This document shows, piece after piece, positions 21,889 through 31,990 of a DNA stretch of 64,000 nucleotides. Location of the stretch: NCBI GenBank assembly GCA_964036295.1, contig OZ038463.1, positions 29,561,069 through 29,625,068 on the forward strand, written 5' to 3'. The stretch comes from Plumapathes pennacea (lineage: Eukaryota > Cnidaria > Anthozoa > Antipatharia > Myriopathidae). Each line of letters begins with the position of its first letter. Position 1 is the stretch's first letter. The notes beneath the pieces were generated by a model. It was not told the DNA's origin. It was given only the letters and a program-made list of their open reading frames with translations, and did no database searches. The translations under genes were made by a program, and so were the position numbers.

Positions 21889-24800
21889 TCATTTTACGAA
21901 CAAAAGTCCCTGACGGTTTGGATACAGACCCTTACTGCCACAATATCCATACAGGATGCGTTTGCCAGCTGTCAAATTTAAAAAAAAAAAAGATCTCACT
22001 CCACTATTTCATCGCTTTGCTTTGACACCAGCCTCTACGCACCGCAGAGCCCAATCATGGGAGCCATTTTGCGTGATGATTGTCCCTTTTGGACTGATCA
22101 CAATTTGTTGTGTTATATAAACGCCACAAATGAAAAATGAAATAATGAAAAACAAGGAGACAAAGATAGTAACCCCTCGTCTTCCAAAGAAACGTGAGCA
22201 AAGGCCACAAGTAGCAAAAACGAACATCAAGCGCGAATACGGCAAAGAAGTACATTTAACAATGTTCCGGCAATACACATGAGACTAATAATGAGGAGCC
22301 GTAGTAACAAGCTAGTGGGGACTTTAAGATACAGCAGGACAAAAGAGGACGACGACGACGACAACGTCGGTAAAACTATAAAAACAATCAAAGAAAACAA
22401 AAGGAGCACGTGAATATCTGAAATTGACAGGATCTCGGGGTCGTCGTGCTCTCGCGTACGTATGACTTCAAATGCTTCTTTTTAAGGTTTTTGTCAGAAT
22501 GTGGAAGACATTTCAAGAAATTGCGACTGTCGTTCTTCTCAGTAAGAGATGATGAAAGCAATGGAAACTCGGCAAACTGGAACAATTTGAGCAACCTAAG
22601 AGTAGTCTACGCAAAGTTACAAAAGACATACGAAGCAGGGATACACTTTATTTTGGTTCCTCGCGTTGCTGTCGCCGTCCAAGGTTTCTTAAAATATTTA
22701 AACTCCCCTGTCACCTGAAGGAAAGTAAAGGACTGAGGCTTTAGTATCATCAATGTGATCAAACTTACGATACTGAGAAGAACGCCATCCAGATGCACCG
22801 CACTCTAGATTGTCGTGGCCATCAAACACTAGCGGGTGAACAAACAAACAACAAATGAATTAAACAATGGAAAAAACCTGTCCCTCTAAGACTACATTTA
22901 CACTAGAGCAAATGTATCCGGATTCGTGATGTATCCGGATTCGTGATGAATCCGGAACGTTTTGGTCCCGGATTTGTTTTGCAGTTTACATACAAAACAT
23001 AAATCCGTAATCAAAACGTCCCGGTTTCATCATGAATCTGGAAACTTTCAAATCCGGAATTCAAAGTGGAAACATAATAAATCCAAAATATTTTTGTGTG
23101 TAAACGGGGTTTCTCGACGAATCCGATTATTTGCACGGTCAGCGTTCAATAAGCGTGCACACTGGGCATATGTCCCGGAATCATCGTTTCGTGTAAACAA
23201 ATAGAATCCGAATACAACTGCAGTGTACACGCGTACAAATCCGAATACCTAGCCTGATTATCAGACGGTCGGAGATTGTTAGTTGCTCTTCCTCTTCCCG
23301 AACGATCTCCGACCGTCTGATAATCTGGCTACCGAATACCCTGAAAGTGATAAATCCGAAAACCTTTATGCATCCGGATACATTTGCTCTAGTGTAAACG
23401 TAGTCTAAGTAAGCAATATATGAGTGAAGCTTGAATGTTCACTGAGATGTTGTAATAACGTGCAAGCAAACATATGTTAGGCAATCAATTATGGTAGGGT
23501 CAAGTAAACGTATTAAGCGCGCTTCTGGCGCAGATGTGACCACGGCGTGTGACCATTATCTCTTGCTTTCTATTTTTGTTTCTTTCCCTTCTATAAATAT
23601 TATGACCAATCTAATAATTTCAGATACCTGCATGGCAACCGGGATATATTTTATATCCGAGCTGAGTTCCTTTGCAGTTTGACTCCCACGCATAAGGATG
23701 CGAGTGCGAAGTGATGATGCGAGGACAGCTGAGGACAAAAGACAAGGATCAGTTTATACGAATCTCGACTGAATCTTAGGCAACTTGGCAACAAGTTCTA
23801 GCGTAATACTAGTTACTGTGACGCGATTCATTTAGAAAATTTGATGTGATTCTTGCCAAAATTTAAGGCCTAGTCCCTTTCAAAAACGCTGGCCTTACGC
23901 AATTGGGTCCATTCCACCAGAAGCTTATTCAAAATGGCGGACAATCACATTACCGCGGTAGCATCCATCTTGCTTGATTAACTTTATATTTGATTCAAGT
24001 TTAATAAATATTCAAGAATAATACATGAGAAGAAGAGTGAACATATCCAGACTACGTTCCCTAAGGACTTCAAGAATCAATTTAAAACGCCTCAGAGCCA
24101 GGGCAAAGCCAAAGACGAGGGTCATCGATTAGACCAGGACGCACGAGCGCTTGGTGCATGGCAATAACCGCAAAAATATTGTAAAAAAGTCTCGTGTTAC
24201 ACTCCTCGCTTTCAATTTACATTTGTTACGTCCTACTCGAAAGCCTCATAGAAGAAACGCATTCCGTAAAAACAAGTACATAGTATTGAAGTGAAGGCTA
24301 GGCTATTTTGGCCTCTGAAAATAAGTGTTCAAAGTCAAACTGTCAATATCGACTTTGCGTGAAAAGTCATGCATTACTTTTTTCTTGCTGGCTAACCTTT
24401 TCACTTCTCAGCTCAAAATGCAGGGTCGCTCAACCTTTAAAACGCAAGTGTATGAGTGTGACAATATATACTGAGTAATAGGTTTCATTTGAGCAAGGTG
24501 TCAAAAGTCAAGTTCTCTATACTGTATGATATTTTTCTGGTGAGAAACTGAAAGTTTCTTTTGGGGGTCTCGCCCTTGTCCCTACTTTCCATTTTAGTTT
24601 CTTCTGGTCTCGACCCCACCCAACGAGCTCACTGGCAACTAGTCTTGTTCTTAAAATCTTTCCGGAGACGCCCACCAGTCGTGATAACTGTATCGCGGGC
24701 TGAGACTGTGTGCACGTCTACTGTCGATTCTTTTGGACTTTTTAATTCGCTTTCGTGTGAACAGGGAAAAGCAAATTGAAAACCTCGTCACGTGCACGGA

Positions 24801-25580
24801 GATGTGTTTGAAAAAGGAAAAATAATTCGTTTTTAACGTTCCGTTTTGAAAGCACGGATACATATGGTCTGGTTGGGATTAGATCCTTGAGCAGTTGTGG
24901 CGTTTAGCAAAGCAAACAAACTCACTCTCCAACTCTGTCAATATTAATACGGACAGTCCGAAGAGAAAGAAAGATAAAGGAAACAAACAAACAATGCTAT
25001 TGTCATCTGACGAAAGTTATTATTTAAACTTACGTTCCATAACGGCAGGAAGAGTCAAAGTCACTTAAGCCACTTGGAATCTGATTGTGGAAAATAACAG
25101 TAAAGAGCCGATATTTTGCTTGTAATTTTGATAAGAAAGAGGCTTTGAAAAAAGACGAGAAACCAGAGCATACAAAAATGAACAAATATAAGCACCAGGT
25201 TGTATTCAAATTAATTTGTCTTCATTGTGCGGTATTCAAAACTTTGACTTAACTTAAGCCAACTCCTCACTAAGCTTTGTCGATTATATATTCTCTTAAT
25301 TGTTTCATCTTTATATTAAGATTACGGAATAGGTCATTATTTTCCTACCCTGGTGCCAGAGACTATGAGAAAACCTCTGGGACTAGGGTATTTATTTTAT
25401 CAATTTACCATTTTAACGGCACGACCCCACAAACGGCATGCATAAATAAATGACATGTATTGTGTTATGTTGTGTTTTTTCATGTTGTGTTGTGTTGTGG
25501 TGTTTGACATCTTTAAAAACGAAGATTTGTACATTGAAACACCCACGTTTATCATTTTATTTTAATTAATTAATTAATTA

Positions 25581-25620
<40 letters not shown>

Positions 25621-28126
25621 TTTATTATTTTTATTTTTATTATTGTTATCTTAATTTTTTTATATTTATATTTCAGTTTCTCCATAATCTTCGCTAGTTT
25701 TCCCTCCTTTTTTGCGTCAATTTGTACAAACGCTGCAAATTGCATGATCAAATGAAAACAATGTAAAACATGTAATGTAGTGTATGTAGTGTATGTAATG
25801 TAATGTAAAGTACATTCTGTAATAAATAATTTATGTAAATTTAGAGACTGACTCGCCTCCATTAGCTATGCTACCTACGGGTCAGTCCAAGTTATGTATT
25901 AATTTAAGAAATATAATAAAATAAAGTGTGTAAAGTGTGGTGTGTATAACGGTCGGTGTCTACGCGTTACCCTATAGAAGACAGTGTTGACGCTTGTCAA
26001 GTCATCCACTCTGAACGTTCCTTAAAATAAATGTAGGCACTGCAATTAGTGAGGCACTATCATAACTTGTGATACCTTTTATTTGTTAGTCCGCAGACTG
26101 GTGTGCACGCAGGGAAACATTAAAAATAATAACAGAGTTCGTTAAACATGTTTTGAAACAATTATCGTACGGGATACAGATCAAGTGCTCCAACTTAGCA
26201 CATCGCAATAAATTAATTCAAGTCGTAGGGATGTCAAGTTGCACCAAGTTCATCGGGGCCATACCACTGCCAAAACACAACCTTTTCTGTAGTTTTCAAC
26301 ATATTTTAAACTTTGTTTGAATGTTTCGCTTTGTGTTCATGTAGCCCGCAAGACAGACCAGATCCACCAAGAGCGAAACTGTTGCCAGTACGGGAACAGA
26401 ACTCAGTAAAGTGACGAAATTAGTCAGGAGAGTTGACTTGTGTTATTTGCACTGAAAGCAACTAGCAATGAAAGTCAGAAATCAATGCGTGTGTTGAAGA
26501 GGGACACACCTTCGGTTACTCTGATTTCGTGAATATCGTCATCAGACAATTTCCGGCTGGGAATGGTGACGTTGTTGAATGGCACACACAGAACAGAGTT
26601 GAAACAGTTGTGCTGTGCTCGCTGGAGGTGATCATTGTTACTTGAACTGATGCTGACAATCAAGGTCCACCCACCTCCTGAACAAAAAAGGAACGCGTTA
26701 TCTCTTAAATCTACCAAAACCATCATGGCGTCACGTCACTGTCCGATTTATGCTGTTTGTACACTTGACGAAAAAGCGACAAGTAAAATTTAATGTAACG
26801 TCGAACTTGAGGTATCATTGGTTTCTTTCCAATTGGTTAAATATAGAAAGTATGAAATATCTATATATAACCTTTGACGTCACTAATTGCCCAATAAAGT
26901 CTGCCATATTTGATATCAGTCACATACATTATTAGGAGTACCTAAAACGTTTAATAACAACGAGTTTGATACACTGTATTACATATTTATGTTAGCAGTC
27001 ACGGCGCCTGCTTTCATTTAGATACATTCGCTGGAAAGTTGCATTTGGGGAGGGGGTGATAATGTTAATAAAATATCACGCAAAGTATTGCATATGCGGC
27101 CCTTGTCATATTTGAGTGTTGTGAGGGGGTGTCAAGACCCGTACATCAGCTGAACAAAGTCCGAACCGGGTGTTAAAGCCCGTCTTGACACTTGATGATA
27201 CTGTTGTATATTATTTAGTATCTGCAGTGTAGTGTAAAGCTTACCATATTTATCCATGTCACAGTACACTTGCAGCTGTTTGTCTTTAATCTTGATCCTG
27301 TAGTATCCGCTCTGTGCTCCAGGCTCCCTTTGCTTCAAATCAGCACAGGACTCGTAGAACTTCTGTGAACAGTAAAAAGAAAGACATTAAAAACAATCCG
27401 ACAAAAGCTAACATCGTTTTTCCATCCTAGCTCGAGCTAAATAACTCACGCAAGCCACACATACACACATGCAGGCTGATTAGACACACACTGTACTATT
27501 TTTATTGCTTTAAGAGGATTTTGCATGCTTAAAATTTTATTTATTCTCACCAAGCGAAAGCTTTTTGCGCCAAACTGTGAATTAAGTTGTAGATATTTTA
27601 AGTTCAGTACAACTCTTGTAAGACCTCCAGACTAGGACTCAATACTCAACTATAAGTTAGCGTACTTTGCATAAGTTGTACACACGAAAAGCACGGCTTT
27701 TACACGAGGTGAAATTTTACTCCCAGCTACTAAAAGACAAAGTTACATGGTATTGGCGACAACCGCTGACCGACCGAAGTGACGTCATAAAGCATTGCTA
27801 GTCCTATCAACACTTACCCTTTCCAGTGCCTTTGTACTGTCACAGTAGACGTGATTGAGTTTGTCCTGATAGTCCTGTGGGTGAGTGTATCTGTCGGCAT
27901 CGTTCAGTTCACATTTCATATCGTTCAACCGGAAGTTACAGCTCTTGCACTTCAGGCTGTTGTCGCATATGCTCGTACAGTGCATTAGGTCTGTTGCTGT
28001 CTCTGTTGTTATCACGTGGTTTTCTAGGTATTTGTTGTAAACAGATTCTATTGTTTTGCACTGCGATGCCATCTCACAGGTTTTTATAAGAAAAGCTAAG
28101 AATTGCAAGAATTCAAGCAGCTTCAT
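21889..28126 (-). CDS. Secreted PAN/apple + fibrinogen/intelectin-like protein, paralogue A
   Basis: Eight exons: 27818-28126, 27245-27362, 26510-26677, 25971-26020, 25034-25080, 23628-23728, 22769-22828, 21889-21968. They total 933 nt, 310 residues, all GT-AG, phases 0-1-1-0-2-1-1. Residues 1-16 form a short signal peptide (LLEFLQFLAFLI). Residues ~23-100 form a PAN/apple domain (HCTSICDNSLKC, KCELNDADRY). Residues ~108-310 form a fibrinogen/intelectin-like domain: SCADLK, SGYYRIKI, VYCDMD, GGGWTLIVSISSSN, RKLSDDDI, FRVDD, HPYAWESNCKGTQLGYKI, VFDGHDN and a terminal GLLFVK resembling the intelectin end. It is probably a secreted lectin or matrix protein; corals carry many such genes, including skeletal organic matrix proteins. 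The ligand is unknown. Relative to B it has three extra cysteines in the N-terminal exon, one replacing the Trp of RSWNF. Confidence 0.88.
22890..23405. mobile_element. 516-bp MITE, TAA target duplication
   Basis: Ends GACTACATTTACACTAGAGC and its reverse complement (one mismatch) extend for more than 30 bp into AAATGTATCCGGAT. Flanked on both sides by TAA, as in PIF/Harbinger-type insertions. The interior repeats ATCCGGATTCGTGATG and similar phrases. It lies in the intron between exons 6 and 7 of paralogue A and contains a nested element. Confidence 0.78.
23250..23331. mobile_element. 82-bp foldback element nested in MITE
   Basis: Starts TAGCCTGATTATCAGACGGT and ends with its mirror (one mismatch); arms of about 27 bp around a ~28-bp loop. 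Flanked by the exact 9-bp direct repeat CCGAATACC (23241-23249 and 23332-23340), a target duplication length seen in Mutator-like elements. Confidence 0.75.
25560..25625. repeat. TAAT and TTA microsatellite
   Basis: (TTAA)n-like tract passing into (TTA)n at 25582-25620, within the intron between exons 4 and 5 of paralogue A. Confidence 0.9.
26510..26677 (-). CDS. Paralogue A exon 3: GGGWTL lectin core
   Basis: Acceptor TTGTTCAG, donor GTGTGT. Encodes GGGWTLIVSISSSNNDHL and SRKLSDDDIHEI. Same length (168 nt) as in paralogue B. Confidence 0.88.
27818..28126 (-). CDS. Paralogue A exon 1: signal peptide and PAN domain
   Basis: ATG at 28124-28126, 103 codons, donor GTAAGT. A polypyrimidine tract plus TTTTAG lies just upstream of the ATG, so a separate 5' leader exon is likely. 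Confidence 0.88.
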
Positions 28127-29131
28127 GGTACTCCCTAAAAGAGAATTAAGCGTATGTTGTAAAACGTTTTCAAACTTCTAAATCAAACCCTTATAAGGCG
28201 TTCCGGTTGCCTTTATTACCTTCCTTCCGTTCAGAGATAAGTTATGTTTAGCTAAAATTAATGCACTATAGGGAACTCGTGAATACCATTGTTTTCTTTC
28301 AAGCTAAAACAAAGCCATAACCGAAAACCCAAACATCCAAGAAACCCCATTTCATAAAGTACTAGAAATATTATATTAGATATCCCCTCGCTCTGATGCA
28401 GCACTTTCGAGAGAGTGTATTTTCCTGATAAAAACATATGCTTCCTGAGCAAAATTTCTTGGCTCAAGAACATGTAGTGGAAATTGGCATTGTCTCAGGT
28501 GATTACGTGATTTGTTTATTCTCCGAAAGATCAAGGAATCAAGGGTACATCAATTTTAACTGATAGAGATTTGGGCTTTTCCGATGCAGTGTAAAACACT
28601 AGGCCGAGCTCATACTTCACTTGGTGCCCGAGTACGATTCTTGTTTAGGCACTAATGTGAACAAACCCTTATTTCAAGTACCCTCGCCAGAATTCGGGCA
28701 CGAACACCGTGTAATATGTAAATTTTTCTTGTAGTTCAACTGTCTGTCAAATTTCGACTGGTGCATATCCGTTTTCGCGGAGGCATTTTGCCAAATATGT
28801 TAAGTTCGTCAATTGTCCGACTACACGTGAGAGAAGTTGGCGTTATTGGCTCAAATTACATTTATTGTCACTTGCAATTGAACTTCTACCAGTCTTTACA
28901 TGACAAGCATGAGATCGCAAACGAAAATCTGACGAGCGTTAAAAATTTAGAACTAGCGTCATGATTAGTAACCCTCGCAAAACTCGGGGATTATTTTTAT
29001 TGGATGTTGGATTAAAGATATCTGCGGATTATATTATTGTTTATTATATAGACACGAGTGTTTTACTGGAAAATATACCGTCCGTAAAATCCATACGAAA
29101 CTACATCCGGGACCCGAGTGGCGTATAGTCC
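28127..29131. other. Paralogue A 5' flank
   Basis: Upstream of paralogue A. No recognised gene; likely promoter and any leader exon of paralogue A in the first few hundred bases. No TATA box or clear element could be assigned. Confidence 0.4.
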
Positions 29132-30109
29132 ATTTATTATACAACTCCCTTAGTAACGTGAAAATACCGCATAGTAACGTGCGAATAACTCCATAGACAC
29201 GTAAAAAAGATACAGCCGTATTCAACGTTGCTAAGGAAAAAAGAAAATTTTTTTCTTCATTCGCTGCCGTTAATTCTTTTCTTTCGCTTTTCGTATAAAA
29301 GTCGCCCTGTGCACAGCTGGTATTTACATCACTTCTAGAGATTATTAAGCAAAGAAAGAAGCACAGAATTTAAACTGACCTGGCTTACTATCCGATACGC
29401 AAAATCGAGCATGGAGACCAGCTTCTTCGTCAGAAAATCAACTGAATTTGCCGCAACATAACTAATCTTCCGTTCCACAAAATGTCAGACCACACACCAC
29501 AGTTCGGTTATCAGGCCATAGTGTTTCCAGCCAGATCAATATTTCTGAGAGCAGTTTAAGAATCCCTGTCAATCTCGAAACGAGTTCTTGTCGGCATTCA
29601 ACACGGCAGCCGTTGGATTTGCCTCGGCGTGTAATTCCAGTCCAAGATCTATGGCATCGACTTGCAACAACAGGCAATGATTACCTCTATCGAGAAACGG
29701 CACTGCAAACTGTACCACCACTGATCACAAGATAAAGTCCTTTTCATACTTCATAAGCGAGGAGAAGGCGAGAACTGGCTGTTTGTTGATTCATGGCACT
29801 CGACGAAAATGAAAATGTTGACACATCTCGTTCGTCCAATTTGTTCTGTTTATGACCACATTATGTGATGTAGTATCTCAGATCTCTCCGCAAACTTTGT
29901 TTAAAGTTCCTCTTTCAGCTTCAATGCTACTCGGCTCAGAAAACAACGACTAGAAGTACTGCAAGTACAAAATCCGCGCTTGCTTACACTGCACACGGCA
30001 CTAAACTTGATTGACATATCGCGCGCGGAAAACATGTCACTTTGGTCACACAACGTACCGCGATTTAAAAATAATTTACATCTTTTACTAAGGGAGTTGT
30101 ATAATAAAT
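29132..30109. mobile_element. 978-bp inverted-repeat element
   Basis: Left end ATTTATTATACAACTCCCTT (continuing AGTAA) and right end its reverse complement. The first ~570 bp are repeated in direct orientation at 30256-30746. Interior not recognisably coding. Confidence 0.65.
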
Positions 30110-30112
30110 AAC

Positions 30113-30250
30113 TTATTAGACACTTAGGCGTGTAGTACCGCTGTATATTTTTACTCGTCGTTTGTATTTTGGCTCGCCGAAGCGGCTCGCCAAAATACTG
30201 CACGACTCGTAAAAATATACAGCCGTACTACACGCCTAAGTGTCTAATAA
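30113..30250. mobile_element. Foldback hairpin (TTATTAGACACTTAGGCGTG arms)
   Basis: Near-perfect palindrome of 138 bp: TTATTAGACACTTAGGCGTG at the left is mirrored at the right, with inner arms TATATTTTTACTCGT / ACGACTCGTAAAAATATA. Sits exactly between two copies of the 29132 element. Confidence 0.75.
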
Positions 30251-30255
30251 GATAT

Positions 30256-30746
30256 ATTTATTATACAACTCCCTTAGTAACGTGAAAATACCGCATAGTA
30301 ACGTGCGAAAAACTCCATAGACACGTAAAAAAGATACAGCCGTATTCAACGTTGCTAAGCTGGTATTTACATCACTTCTAGAGATCAATGGGGCAAAGAA
30401 AGAAGCACAGAATTTAAACTGACTTGGCTTACTATCCGATACGCAAAATCGAGCACGGAGACCAGCTTCTTCGTCAGAAAATCAACTGAATTTGCCGCAA
30501 CATAACTAATCTTCCGTTCCACAAAATGTCAGACCACACACCACAGTTCGGTTATCAGGCCATAGTGTTTCCAGCCAGATCAATATTTCTGAGAGCAGTT
30601 TAAGAATCCCTGTCAATCTCGAAACGAGTTCTTGTCGGCATTCAACACGGCAGCCGTTGGATTTGCCTCAGCGTGTAATTCCAGTCCAAGATCTATGGCA
30701 TCGACTTGCAACAACAGGCAATGATTACCTCTATCAAGAAACGGTA
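30256..30746. repeat. Second, truncated copy of the 29132 element
   Basis: Starts with the same ATTTATTATACAACTCCCTT end and runs colinear with 29132-29700, lacking ~85 bp internally. It ends abruptly after CTCTATCAAGAAACGG without the right terminus. Confidence 0.75.
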
Positions 30747-30844
30747 AACTAGTGAGGATATCGTTGGCATCATTTCCCGCTTTTGCACGGTTGTTTGTGT
30801 AATTTCTCGTAAAACACTCGTGTCTAATATAATAAAAAGAAAAC

Positions 30845-30978
30845 TACACGGCGGCTTGAAGATATGGATTTTATTTTCTCTTGGTAAAAACAATATTTTA
30901 CTCACTCGCGAAGCGCTCGTTCGTAAAATGTTGTTTTTACTACTCGAAAATAAAATTTATATCTTCGCGCCGCCGTGT
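30845..30978. mobile_element. Foldback hairpin (ACACGGCGGC arms)
   Basis: ACACGGCGGCTTGAAGATAT at the left is mirrored by ATATCTTCGCGCCGCCGTGT at the right, with AT-rich inner arms. 134 bp; same general design as the hairpins at 30113, 54332 and 57008. Confidence 0.7.
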
Positions 30979-31019
30979 AATATCCTCTATTTATATTATT
31001 ACTTTAATTTAAAGAACGT

Positions 31020-31990
31020 TTTCTATCAAATTTTTTCTCTTATAAGAACAGTAATGGTTAGCAGACGAGTATAGAAATAGCCATTTCATATTGTGTTTTA
31101 GCTTACAGGAGAACTAGGGTATTCAGGAGTCTCTTAATCTCATTTGATCAAGACTTTTAACAATTTCTGTGGAGGTTAGATATGATATTAATTTTTAGCA
31201 TCGAGTCTACTGCAAGATGCAAGGCATTTAGCAATAAAACAATAGTCGATATAGCGGCAAAAATGTTTGTCGGGGCCATTGGATTAATCGAAAACCTTTT
31301 TCTTCAAAGTAGCCTATGACGAGGCAGGCATAATTTAGAGCATTTTTTTTAATATAAAATTCTGAAACGAAAAGCAACTTATAATACGCATAAGTTCGGC
31401 TAAACGTAACAAGGTTCTTGTACTAGGTTCTTTCATTTAGTGGCAATCGAAAAAAGTGTCGCAATCCTCGGGGTATATTGTTGTTCAGAATTCTTCCTTT
31501 TAATTTCTTTTTGAAGCAGGGTTTGAATGCCGTTCAATGATTATAGTGAATATTTGTTGATGTATTTAAAAATCCTGACGGCACTTGTCGGCAAACAGAT
31601 CTGCGAAGCAAATCGTTCTTGCGGTAGAGTCCAAGTAGATTTCCGCTAATGTCTTGACGTGAAGAGAAACAAAGATATTCAGGAGTTCCTTGATTTCATT
31701 TGACCAAGATTTTTAACAAGTTTATCAGTGCTGTGGGGTTTATATATGATATCATTTTAAGTATCGAAAATCTCCCAGCGTGGCTTAAAAAGACGGTTTG
31801 ACGCAGGATGACAGAATTGAGGCTTTATATTAGATATTCAAAGTTTAGCTGCTTCCTGACCCCAGTTAATGTTATCAACTTTTACCTTGCTGCTGTTGTA
31901 TCCACGGTGTTTAACCTAAAGTCTCTTCACAGTATTTTGGTTTATTGCCAACCGACCAAACATTATAAAGCGCCTGTAGGTCAACACTAC
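31020..31990. repeat. Diverged copies of the long-inverted-repeat arm
   Basis: Two stretches (about 31020-31230 and 31370-31990) resemble the repeat arm at 49850-51520, sharing for example TTATTAGATATTCAAAGTTT-like and ACCAAACATTATAAAGCGCC sequence. This shows the arm sequence is itself a dispersed repeat. Confidence 0.55.

Noticed and set aside
22337-22360. GAC-repeat (GACGACGACGACGAC) as a coding poly-Asp tract
   Set aside because: Lies in the intron between exons 7 and 8 of paralogue A, with no supporting frame or splice signals.
29462-29677. 71-codon minus-strand ORF repeated in the 30256 copy
   Set aside because: Part of a duplicated inverted-repeat element; the frame differs between copies and no protein family is recognised.
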